Source of the DNA: Flavobacteriales bacterium
GTDB lineage: Bacteria; Bacteroidota; Bacteroidia; Flavobacteriales_D; Crocinitomicaceae
Length of the DNA stretch: 64,000 bases
NCBI GenBank assembly: GCA_013373595.1
Contig: JABXHO010000010.1
Coordinates: forward strand, 1 to 64,000
Reading direction: 5' to 3'
The notes under the pieces are model-generated. The model was not told the DNA's origin. It saw only the letters and a list, made by a program, of their open reading frames with translations, and ran no database searches. Numbering within the stretch: position 1 is the first letter of the stretch; each line of letters starts with the position of its first letter. Positions 1 to 7,808 of this stretch are shown piece by piece. A program made the position numbers and the translations under genes.

Positions 1-41
1 GGCTTCGCAATTCCATAAACAACTACAACACCTGAGCCACC
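1..41 (-). pseudogene. 3'-end scrap of a duplicate of the NHL-propeller gene
   Basis: Positions 1-41 match 741-781 with one clear mismatch (g/t near position 36). On the minus strand both encode the C-terminal run GGSGVVVVYGIAKP. Beyond position 41, where the rest of the gene body should lie, the sequence switches straight into the repeat array. Only the last few dozen codons of this copy can therefore exist, part of them left of the window. I read it as a truncated duplicate created by recombination at the repeats. The alternative, a larger repeat unit that includes this gene tail, cannot be excluded without the left flank. Confidence 0.6.
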
Positions 42-42
42 A

Positions 43-680
43 CACGCTGCGCTGGATTTTTAATCCTGCGCTCTTCCTAATCAATTCATTTGAATTTAAA
101 AATTTACTTTGCTCTATGTATTGCTTGAAATGTATGCGAAGGATTGCAAATCCTTCGCAGCTGTTGTAATTGTTGATTTATGATTTACGCTATTTATGAA
201 TGCTTACACGCTGCGCTGGATTTCTAATCCTGCGTTCTTCCTACACAATTCATTTGAATTTAAAAATTCACGTTGCTCTATGTATTGCTTGAAATGTATG
301 CGAAGGATTGCAAATCCTTCGCAGCCGCTATAATCGTTAATTTATGTTTTAAGCTATTTACGAATACGTACACGCTGCGCTGGATTTTTAATCCTGCGTA
401 ATTGCTTGCAAGTCTTTCGCAGTCGCACTCGTTACTAGCATAGGCAAATATCCCATGAGCTGCGCTGGATTTTTAATCCTGCGCTCTTCTTCGCTCAATT
501 TATTTTTTTGAATTTAAAAATTCACGTTGCTCTACGTGTTGCTTGAAGTGTATGCGAAGGATTGCAAGTCCTTCGCAGCTGCTATAATTGTTGATTTTTG
601 CTTTACGCTATTTACGAATGCTTACACGCTGCACTAGATTTCTAATCCTGCGCAATTGCTTGCAAATCCTACACAGCAAC
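43..680. repeat. Array of ~164-bp repeats containing two palindromes each
   Basis: Five copies of a unit beginning CACGCTGCGCTGGATTT start near 43, 207, 371, 456 and 625. The spacings are 164, 164, 85 and 169 bp, so two copies are short or truncated. Full units carry a 23-nt near-palindrome (GCGC-T-GGATT, TTT loop, AATCC-T-GCGC), then an AT-rich spacer, then a 10-bp perfect inverted repeat GCGAAGGATT/AATCCTTCGC with loop GCA (136-158, 300-322, 554-576, the last with one change). No ORF of note runs through it. The architecture resembles REP/REPIN-type elements; no RAYT transposase is present in the window. Confidence 0.85.
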
Positions 681-701
681 GCTTGAATACTTCTAAACAA
701 A

Positions 702-2744
702 TCAAACTCCACTCACTGGCCCGACCAACGGCATTTTAGCGGGCTTCGCAATTCCATAAACAACTACAACACCTGATCCACCGCCCCAAGTGGAATATGG
801 AGGATTTGGCTTTGCCTGCATTACAGTTCCTGGATCATTCCAGTTGTTCGCGCACCAAAGGTTCCCTGCTTGATCAACAACTACATCCGTCAACATCTGA
901 ATGCTTCCAGAGTGAATGGTGTGGATCACGTCTCCAGTGTCAAAGGATTCGGTTCTTCCGCTCGGATTTGATCCCGCCATGAAGGAAACACCGCGTCCCA
1001 TGAAATGAGCTACCCAAACATCATCATTGCCATCAATAGAAACACCCCAAGGTGCATTGAGTTCACCATCTCCGTAAGGTGTCAAGTTTGATGTTTTGGT
1101 TTGTAGATCTATTTCTTCAAGTGGTTTGGCATCCGCAGGAATCATGTAAACCGAACCTGTGATGTTTTTATGACCTAAGGTTTGCTGAAGGTGTGGATAG
1201 CCAAGCGCAAATCCTTCGATGATCGAAACACCATCTGTTGGAGTGGTAGATGGGAAGTCTGGACTGGTGTTGCACGCAACCCAACAATTTCCCTGAGAAT
1301 CGAGCGCGACACCGCGTCCTCCGCCAGAGAGGAAAAAGTGCTCTACTTTTCCATTTTGACCGTTCTCATCGAAATCTGAGTAGCGGATCAGGGATTTTCC
1401 ATTTGTGTTGCTGATCCAAACGCGATTTTGGTTATCAATCGACGCTGCAAATGGTGCAGAAAGAATGTCTTTTTCATTTCCATCTTCAGGTGATTTGAAC
1501 GTAAATTCAACTTTGTGTCCATTGGTGAGGTCACCATTTGGGAAGTACAACATGGCATTGGACGAAGTTCCAACGCACCACATATCTCCATTTGGAGCGA
1601 CACCGATTCCTTGTATCCCTCCAATGTCTGTTAGTTTTTCAGCGAGTTCTTCAGGGACTTCATCGTAAACTGGTGAACCATCATCCAATCGGTAGGCACC
1701 AATCGCGCCATTGAAACTGGTTACCCAGCACGTGCCATTGTTGGTAACGGCCGTTCCCCAGCCTGCTCCGTCCACATTCATTCCTGTGTAGCCTGTAACG
1801 GGAGGAGAAATCAATTTTCCTGTTGAATCGAGCTTAACGAGTCCGCCGCCAATTCCCTGATAAACGCCATTTTGTGCGCCTGGCATCCAGTTTAGCCCTG
1901 TCCAGAGATTTCCTTCGGCATCGAGAGAGAGTTTCCCCGGAGCACAAATTCCACCTTGACCGAAGGCTAAAATCATGGCAAAATCGTCAGGAGCGAAACT
2001 TAAGTAAGGCACAAAAGGAGCATTTCTTCGACTCACTGGAACTTTGCTGTTTGGCTTGGCAGGAAAACCGTCTGCCGGCAGTGGGTATAATTTATCGAAT
2101 TGTTCGAATAATTCAGTGGGGTACAGCCATGGCGATTTTGCAATTCCAACAGCAGCTTCAGCGGTGTTCTGTGGCCGAGCACCTCCGAGCGGCGTCGTGT
2201 AGGTTAAAAAGTCATGTTGCCAATCGTCTCCATTCAAGGTTCCGTACGCTGCAATGAGTGCCGCTAATGTGTTTAATCGTGCAAGGGTTTCATTCTGAGT
2301 GATGTTGAATGGATCCATAAGCGCATGTCCCCACGATCCCGTAAATGGATTGACAAGATTCGGGGTGTTTTTTGCTGCAATGGTCAAACTATTCGCGTTT
2401 CCAGAGAGCTGCGTTCCGTTGAAAAATTGCGCACAGGTAAATGCTGATGCAACAGTTGTCAATTCATTAATAACAACATTTTCTGACGCGATTTCATTCA
2501 ATAAGCGAGGGGAAAGAACCGATAAGAGAACGACTCCCGTCTGACTTAATTCTGCCGTGAGGTAGAGAACAGATGTGTTTGATTGAGGTGTTGCTGACAG
2601 TGCAAATGCTCCGTGGTTATCTGATTCAACAATTACTTCACCAATAGGGTTACCTACATTGGCCTCCCACAGCTTTACGGTTGCTGTAATTTCATTGGAT
2701 TTGTTGTACGATACGCTTCCTTGAATAGTTATCTGATTGGACAT
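702..2744 (-). CDS. NHL/SMP-30-type beta-propeller protein
   Basis: A protein of about 680 residues. I start it at the ATG at 2744 (MSNQITIQGS); the longer ORF only adds an unlikely 19-residue leader. Residues 1 to ~110 look like an Ig/transthyretin-like beta domain (carboxypeptidase-regulatory type). From ~280 on there are repeated blade-like motifs such as 'SLDAEGNLWTGLN', 'AVTNNGTCWV', 'GVAPNGDMWCV', 'SIDNQNRVWIS' and 'VVDQAGNLWCA', typical of NHL/Vgb (streptogramin-lyase-like) six-bladed propellers. No signal peptide or T9SS tail is visible, so the location is uncertain. The family fold is clear; the ligand or enzymatic role is not. A scrap of its 3' end is duplicated at 1-41. Confidence 0.8.
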   Translation of the reverse strand: MSNQITIQGSVSYNKSNEITATVKLWEANVGNPIGEVIVESDNHGAFALSATPQSNTSVLYLTAELSQTGVVLLSVLSPRLLNEIASENVVINELTTVASAFTCAQFFNGTQLSGNANSLTIAAKNTPNLVNPFTGSWGHALMDPFNITQNETLARLNTLAALIAAYGTLNGDDWQHDFLTYTTPLGGARPQNTAEAAVGIAKSPWLYPTELFEQFDKLYPLPADGFPAKPNSKVPVSRRNAPFVPYLSFAPDDFAMILAFGQGGICAPGKLSLDAEGNLWTGLNWMPGAQNGVYQGIGGGLVKLDSTGKLISPPVTGYTGMNVDGAGWGTAVTNNGTCWVTSFNGAIGAYRLDDGSPVYDEVPEELAEKLTDIGGIQGIGVAPNGDMWCVGTSSNAMLYFPNGDLTNGHKVEFTFKSPEDGNEKDILSAPFAASIDNQNRVWISNTNGKSLIRYSDFDENGQNGKVEHFFLSGGGRGVALDSQGNCWVACNTSPDFPSTTPTDGVSIIEGFALGYPHLQQTLGHKNITGSVYMIPADAKPLEEIDLQTKTSNLTPYGDGELNAPWGVSIDGNDDVWVAHFMGRGVSFMAGSNPSGRTESFDTGDVIHTIHSGSIQMLTDVVVDQAGNLWCANNWNDPGTVMQAKPNPPYSTWGGGSGVVVVYGIAKPAKMPLVGPVSGV

Positions 2745-3125
2745 ATTTGTAATTTTCGTGGTTAATTTCTGGATGAAAATTACGTAATTCCATTCCCTCA
2801 AATGTGCATTGTTCGATGTAATTCTGAAAATCGGGTATTTCTACTGGTTTGACGAAAATCCGTAATTTCCGAAAAAGGCGCAGATAATACTATAGTATGT
2901 ATGAAGCGCCAATTTCTCGCTTCAATTTTTTTAGTCTGATTAAAAAGAAAGCATCAATTTTCCAGTTTTATTACCTTTTTCTCGATGATTTCGTTTTCTT
3001 GGACAGATAGATGCGAAGAAACTCAAGTTCAGAATCTTTTTCCAAATTTGGTCGTGCAATTCAATTCTGTATAATTTCCAGCACCATTTCCCTGACGAAT
3101 CATGATTAATCCCAAATTGGGAGAT
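2745..3125. other. Intergenic region without a recognisable gene
   Basis: This AT-rich stretch of about 380 bp separates two minus-strand genes. The only structure I see is a 12-bp perfect palindrome ATACTATAGTAT at 2887-2898, which could be a protein-binding site or chance. No ORF, tRNA-like fold or obvious terminator was recognised. Confidence 0.5.
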
Positions 3126-3680
3126 CTACCAAAACTTCCACCATGCTTTCTGCTCAGAAGTTTTTTCGTGAGGTGCTTCTGCTGTTACATTTTCAGGCTC
3201 TTTCAGCCAAAAGCGCGTACACGCTGCATCCATATCGATTTCGTAGAATTCTTCTCCTAATATTTCTCCAACAAGGTGAAGGATGACTTCTGACTTATCT
3301 TCTTCCGTTCGTTCGATTTCGAGCGGTGTTCCCTCGTCTTCCTGGATTTCATCGTCAGATTCAAAATAACTTCGAATGAGCTGACCGTTTTGGGTGTAGT
3401 TGAAACAGAACATCATGGTAGATTCTGATAATACAAAGGAAAAGGTATCTCGTCCATCAATACAAAACTCAAATCCGCCTTTTTCCATAGATAGAAACAC
3501 AAGTGTTCCGATATCTGAAAAGTAGACATCGCAATATTCGTCGCTTTTCCAGCTTTCGCAACCTTCACCGAAGGTAGTTTCTTCTTTTTTGTGGAATTCT
3601 TCTCCTAAAACGAGCGCAAGCTCTTCCAAATCGTTTTTATAATTGTGATTCAGGACGAGGCCGGAAATGTTAAGTCCCAT
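3126..3680 (-). CDS. Uncharacterised acidic protein
   Basis: A 184-residue protein, start ATG at 3680 (MGLNISGLVLNHNYKND). It is rich in Glu/Asp, with two beta-rich halves, no signal peptide and no membrane segment, so probably cytosolic. The C-terminus is basic/aromatic (KTSEQKAWWKFW). A Cys-containing stretch (CESWKSDEYCDVYF) lies around residues 40-53, but no metal-site pattern is convincing. I do not recognise the family. Such small proteins are often immunity- or Smi1-like in this phylum, but nothing here proves that. The frame is long and uses codons like its neighbours, so I believe it is expressed. Confidence 0.7.
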   Translation of the reverse strand: MGLNISGLVLNHNYKNDLEELALVLGEEFHKKEETTFGEGCESWKSDEYCDVYFSDIGTLVFLSMEKGGFEFCIDGRDTFSFVLSESTMMFCFNYTQNGQLIRSYFESDDEIQEDEGTPLEIERTEEDKSEVILHLVGEILGEEFYEIDMDAACTRFWLKEPENVTAEAPHEKTSEQKAWWKFW

Positions 3681-3698
3681 AGTCGTTGTTTTAACGTT

Positions 3699-3890
3699 TT
3701 ATGTTAGATGCATGGCGGCAAACCTTCCGAATAAAAAGTCATTCGATGGGCAAGAATATGTCTTTTCATTTCTATGGAATGAAAAGGACTTTGCCGTAGT
3801 TTTCAAAATCAATTCCTGTTCGATAGGATCGTCGTTTCTGAATTTAGCAATTTTTTTTCCGTATTTCATTTGCTCTGAAGAATCTTTCAT
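3699..3890 (-). CDS. Possible small protein of unknown function
   Basis: A possible 63-residue ORF from the ATG at 3890 (MKDSSEQMKYGKKIAKF), ending 18 bp before the 184-residue gene on the same strand. It is basic and has no signal peptide. Codon use (GGA, AGA, GAA, AAA) looks native. A plus-strand ORF overlaps it almost completely and I cannot exclude that one, but the minus strand gives a more protein-like composition and fits the direction of both flanking genes. Existence is uncertain. Confidence 0.3.
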   Translation of the reverse strand: MKDSSEQMKYGKKIAKFRNDDPIEQELILKTTAKSFSFHRNEKTYSCPSNDFLFGRFAAMHLT

Positions 3891-4011
3891 CGTTTTTGAT
3901 GATGGCCTAATTTTCTTCAAGCACGTGCAGGTCGCATTCAATGCAGAATTTACTGGAATTTCTTATGGCCTTACGTCGATTAACTTTTGACGCAATGAAA
4001 GAACCAGGTGG

Positions 4012-4257
4012 CTAATCCCTCAAGGTTAATTTTTGCGTTTTGATGTCGAAAGAACCTCTTTTTCCGTCTTTTACAACTCCGATCAATGTACTTCCTTTGT
4101 TGACAACACCTACAGAGTCGAATTCAAATTCTATAAGATCAGTAGATGGCGTGTTTTGTGTGTCCGTTGAATCACTTTGAGAATCGCCAGAACTGCAGCT
4201 AGCTATGAGCAAAGAGATTGAGATAAGCGTGAATATCGCTTTTTTTTTGGTGATCAG
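4012..4257 (-). CDS. Small lipoprotein with no ATG start
   Basis: The frame encodes a clear lipoprotein signal, KKKAIFTLISISLLIASC, followed by an acidic Ser/Thr-rich linker and a short beta-like domain ending at 4012. An ordinary start at TTG 4212 would cut the signal peptide in half. Extending upstream restores the basic n-region and hydrophobic core, but no ATG, GTG or TTG lies before it. CTG at 4257 or a neighbouring codon is the only visible option. A nine-A tract (4240-4248, T on the plus strand) sits in the n-region, yet shifting frame there does not reveal an ATG either. The function is unknown; it should be anchored in the envelope. Confidence 0.5.
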   Translation of the reverse strand: MITKKKAIFTLISISLLIASCSSGDSQSDSTDTQNTPSTDLIEFEFDSVGVVNKGSTLIGVVKDGKRGSFDIKTQKLTLRD

Positions 4258-4301
4258 TAAGAGTGGGGTTAGGTTTGATTTTCTACAAATAGTTGAGAGG
4301 A

Positions 4302-6197
4302 TTAATGGGCATCCAAAATCTCTTGAACAGTTGAACGAGTGACGTAGTGATAGTGTTCTTTCGCCTCATCAAAAACAGATCGAGCAAACTCCTGATCACT
4401 CGGATCGTCTGACTCCATGAGGGTCTCGTAAATTCCTTCAACCAACCAACGTCGACCAATTTTTACGAGATGTTCTCTCATGTATGGGCGAGCCGATTTA
4501 TATCCAGTACGTATGGCTAATTGGAACCATTCAAGTTTAATCACGCGGTTAGCACTTTGACTAAATGCTAATTTCTCGTCAAGTTCTGCCATTGTTTGCG
4601 GTGAAATGCTATCCGACAATCCACGGATAAATGCCACCCATTCTTGCGTGATGAAATCGTTGCGTTCTAAATTGGCACCTGATCCAATGAAAATCATTTC
4701 ACCTTCATTGACTTCTTTTGCCAACTCAGCCATGTATTCCAAACGTTTCGAGTGAACTTCTATGCAGTTATCAGGGATTCCTGGTTGGTAAATCCACTCC
4801 TCAACATTGAATTTGATATTATTCGGTTCGAGTAATTCTGTTCTCAAGTATTCGACGAAATCCTCCGTAGTGATAGTTTCAAAGGCATGTTTGGTGAAAT
4901 ATGCTTTCAAAAATGCATCAAACTTCTTTCTCCCAACTTTACTTTCGAGTGTTCTCAAGAAAAATGCTCCTTTTACATAGGCAATATCCGACATTCCTTC
5001 GTCTGGATCACGATCATCTAAATGAAGTTTCAGGTGTGTGTCCTCAGGATGATCGCCATTTTCCATATCTTCAACAGTCGCTGTCAAATCTTGGAACTCG
5101 ATGAATTTATGAATGTTTGCAATTTCTTCGCCGTAAAGCGCTTCCATGATGCGGTTCTCAAAATACACCGTAAATCCTTCATTCAGCCAGAAATCGTTCC
5201 AAGTAGCGTTTGTTACTAGGTTCCCAGACCATGAGTGCGCTAACTCATGCGCCACCACAGAAACCAAACTTTGGTCTCCTGCTAATAATGTTGGATTGGC
5301 AAAAGTCAAACGTGGATTCTCCATTCCACCAAATGGGAACGAGTAGGGGAGAATCACCATGTCAAACTGATCCCATTGATAGTCTCCGTATAATTTTTCA
5401 GCGGCATCCACCATTTTTGGAAGGTCTGCAAATTCGTATCCACAGGCTTCGGCCAATTCTGGTTCAGAATAAACACCAGAGCGATCACCCAGTTTGGTGT
5501 ACGTCAAGTCTCCTACAGCAATGGCAATTAAGTACGCAGGAATTGGTTGCTTCATTTCGAAGTGATATTCTCCTGTTGCACTTTTCTTCGTTGGATTCGA
5601 TGCACTCATTACTGCCATCAAGTCTTGAGGAACTTTTACGTCAGCAGAGTAGGTAATTCGATTCGTTGGTGAATCTTGAATCGGAATCCATGATCGAGTC
5701 AAAATTGCTTGACCTTGGGTGTACATGAACGGATGTTTTTTTCCTGTTGTGAGAATTGGATCTAACCAATCCAAGGCTTCCGTTTCGTCTGTCGTACTAT
5801 AATATATGTTGATATACTTCGTGTCTGGCTTAATCTTAACAGTAAGAGGACGACCTAAAATTTCGTCTTCGTCTCCAATTTCGAAGTCGGTACCAATTTC
5901 ATCGTCCTTTCCAAGCGTTACCTTTTGGATATTCAACGCCTTTACGTCAAAAATAGCGGTAGTTGTTTTGTGGTCCGACATTTCATGTCGCGCCACACCT
6001 TCAATTTTTTTTCGTTCGAAGTCCACTTCTAGGTCGAGATGCAAGTGCTCGGTACGAATATCCTCAATGTTTGCATAGGAGTGAACGTCTGCTACGGCCT
6101 TGAATCCGTCTTTTTGGTCGTCTTCGCTATCAGAATTAGCACAGCTTCCTATTGCAAATGAAATAATTGAAAAAAGAAAAAAATGTAATTTACCCAT
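4302..6197 (-). CDS. M1-family metallopeptidase lipoprotein (leukotriene A4 hydrolase-like)
   Basis: A zinc aminopeptidase of 631 residues. I start it at the ATG at 6197, because this places a lipoprotein signal (FFLFSIISFAIGSC, Cys19) at the N-terminus; the longer ORF adds a non-conserved 37-residue leader. The substrate-binding GGMEN motif is at residues 290-294. The zinc site HELAH is at 317-321, with the third ligand Glu340 in NEGFTVYFE. The C-terminal ~150 residues are helical, like the LTA4-hydrolase C-domain. It should trim N-terminal residues from peptides in the periplasm or on the outer membrane. The divergent neighbour is a peptide transporter, which suggests a peptide-utilisation role. 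Confidence 0.93.
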   Translation of the reverse strand: MGKLHFFLFSIISFAIGSCANSDSEDDQKDGFKAVADVHSYANIEDIRTEHLHLDLEVDFERKKIEGVARHEMSDHKTTTAIFDVKALNIQKVTLGKDDEIGTDFEIGDEDEILGRPLTVKIKPDTKYINIYYSTTDETEALDWLDPILTTGKKHPFMYTQGQAILTRSWIPIQDSPTNRITYSADVKVPQDLMAVMSASNPTKKSATGEYHFEMKQPIPAYLIAIAVGDLTYTKLGDRSGVYSEPELAEACGYEFADLPKMVDAAEKLYGDYQWDQFDMVILPYSFPFGGMENPRLTFANPTLLAGDQSLVSVVAHELAHSWSGNLVTNATWNDFWLNEGFTVYFENRIMEALYGEEIANIHKFIEFQDLTATVEDMENGDHPEDTHLKLHLDDRDPDEGMSDIAYVKGAFFLRTLESKVGRKKFDAFLKAYFTKHAFETITTEDFVEYLRTELLEPNNIKFNVEEWIYQPGIPDNCIEVHSKRLEYMAELAKEVNEGEMIFIGSGANLERNDFITQEWVAFIRGLSDSISPQTMAELDEKLAFSQSANRVIKLEWFQLAIRTGYKSARPYMREHLVKIGRRWLVEGIYETLMESDDPSDQEFARSVFDEAKEHYHYVTRSTVQEILDAH

Positions 6198-6222
6198 ACC
6201 TCCACGCTCAATTCTAGGGTCG

Positions 6223-6230
6223 CAAATATA
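6223..6230 (-). promoter_or_regulatory. Candidate -7 element for the M1 peptidase gene
   Basis: CAAATATA on the plus strand reads TATATTTG on the minus strand, matching the Bacteroidota TAnnTTTG -7 consensus, 25 bp upstream of the chosen start. No good TTTG -33 box is seen at the expected spacing, so this is a motif match only. Confidence 0.35.
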
Positions 6231-6366
6231 GTTGTTTCTCGTCGAAGATTTTTTGAATGCTAATGAATTTTCGACCAACCGCGGCTGATACTCGATAGAA
6301 ATGAACAAATGTAAATTCGTTTGCGTTAACTATTTTTACTATTTTCACCCACCAAATATTAGTTTT

Positions 6367-7788
6367 ATGAGTGATAATGTAATCGATGATTTTCCGAATC
6401 AAGACAAGAGCCGCGTAGCCGTAGGGAAGACTCTTTTTGGTCATCCTGCTGGATTATTCGTTCTCTTTTTTACAGAAATGTGGGAACGTTTCTCGTATTA
6501 TGGAATGAGAGCGATTTTGACATTATACCTGGTAGAGCAAACTGACGCTGTGAATCCTGGCTTGGGTTGGACAGATGGTGAAGCGCTTGCACTTTATGGT
6601 TGGTATACCATGATGGTATACGTAATGTCTATTCCGGGAGGGATCATTGCAGACAAGCTTCTCGGGCAGAAGAAATCCGTTTATGTAGGAGGAGTGCTCT
6701 TGCTTTTAGGACATAGTATTTTAGCAGTTGAAACACTCTGGGCATTCTACACTGGGCTTATTTTGATTGTTTTAGGAGTTGGAATGTTGAAGCCAAATAT
6801 CTCAACCATGGTTGGTGGATTATACAAGAAAGGCGATATTCGAAGAGATAAAGGATTCACAATTTTCTACATTGGAATTAACGTAGGTGCGTTTTTAGCA
6901 AGTATTATTGTTGGGTATGTAGGTGAAGTTCATGGATGGCACTACGGATTTGGACTAGCAGGTTTAGGAATGGCACTTGGATTGTTACAATACGCTCTTG
7001 GTCAAAAACATTTGCGACATGTTGGAAACTTCCTTGGAGCTTCGGAAAATGAAGAAGAAAAGGCTGCAATGAAAAAGCCTTTAACTAAAATTGAAAGAGA
7101 CAGAGTGGGGGTACTTTTCATCTCCTTCTTAATTGTAATTCTTTTTTGGGGGGCGTTTGAGCAAGCAGGAGGTTTAATGAATATCTATACCAAAACGAAA
7201 ACTGATCGAATGCTCTTTGGTATGGAAATTCCAGCTACTTGGTTTCAATCACTGAATGCAGCGTTTATCGTAATCTTTGGAACAGTTGTCGCTGGTTTTT
7301 GGGCTAGACGTAAAATGAAAGGTAAAGAGGCGTCCTCTCTGTTCAAGATGATTATCGGTTTGATTATCATGGGGACAGGATTCTTCTTTATGACAGGAGC
7401 AGTTGCTCAGTATAATGAAACTGGATCTTCAGCCATGTATTGGTTAGTATTAGCTTATCTATTTCACACTATTGGCGAACTATGTCTTTCACCAGTTGCT
7501 TTATCATTTATCACAAAATTAGCTCCATTGAAGTATGCATCGATCATGATGGGAGTCTACTTTGCAATGACTGGTTTCGGAAGTAAACTTGCGGGATTAC
7601 TAGGAGAGTGGTCTGAATCACTTGGTGAGTACACAATATTTACAGGAATTGCCGTAATAACAATTACTATCGGATTATTGGTGTTGCTTATTTTGAAGAG
7701 GCTAAAGGCGCTTACGCATGGTGCGGAAGACAAGGAAGGAACTGTCCATGAAGAAGCAGAGGGCTTCGAAATTTCAGATGGTAATTAA
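6367..7788 (+). CDS. POT/PTR-family proton-coupled peptide transporter
   Basis: A 473-residue inner-membrane MFS protein that imports di-/tripeptides with protons. I use the ATG at 6367 (MSDNVIDDF); the upstream in-frame ATG at 6301 lies in the divergent promoter region. The family signature ExxERFxYYG appears as EMWERFSYYGMRA near residue 40. The second PTR motif is in GVGMLKPNISTMVGGLY, followed by FTIFYIGINVGAF. About 12-14 hydrophobic segments run through to the C-terminus, and LAYLFHTIGELCLSPVAL is the typical late-helix motif. A second POT gene follows after 20 bp, so the two are probably co-transcribed. Confidence 0.93.
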   Translation: MSDNVIDDFPNQDKSRVAVGKTLFGHPAGLFVLFFTEMWERFSYYGMRAILTLYLVEQTDAVNPGLGWTDGEALALYGWYTMMVYVMSIPGGIIADKLLGQKKSVYVGGVLLLLGHSILAVETLWAFYTGLILIVLGVGMLKPNISTMVGGLYKKGDIRRDKGFTIFYIGINVGAFLASIIVGYVGEVHGWHYGFGLAGLGMALGLLQYALGQKHLRHVGNFLGASENEEEKAAMKKPLTKIERDRVGVLFISFLIVILFWGAFEQAGGLMNIYTKTKTDRMLFGMEIPATWFQSLNAAFIVIFGTVVAGFWARRKMKGKEASSLFKMIIGLIIMGTGFFFMTGAVAQYNETGSSAMYWLVLAYLFHTIGELCLSPVALSFITKLAPLKYASIMMGVYFAMTGFGSKLAGLLGEWSESLGEYTIFTGIAVITITIGLLVLLILKRLKALTHGAEDKEGTVHEEAEGFEISDGN

Positions 7789-7808
7789 AATCGAAAACTG
7801 ACAGAATA

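Noticed and set aside
43-680. CRISPR array
   Set aside because: The repeated units are ~164 bp with imperfect, mostly homologous spacers; no short direct repeats with unique spacers and no cas genes are present.
3667-3990. Plus-strand ORF of 107 residues
   Set aside because: It overlaps the minus-strand ORF in the same place and starts inside the end of the neighbouring gene; its hydrophobic composition looks like the complement of a basic coding frame.
5210-5656. Plus-strand ORF of 148 residues
   Set aside because: It is antisense to the M1 peptidase active-site region.
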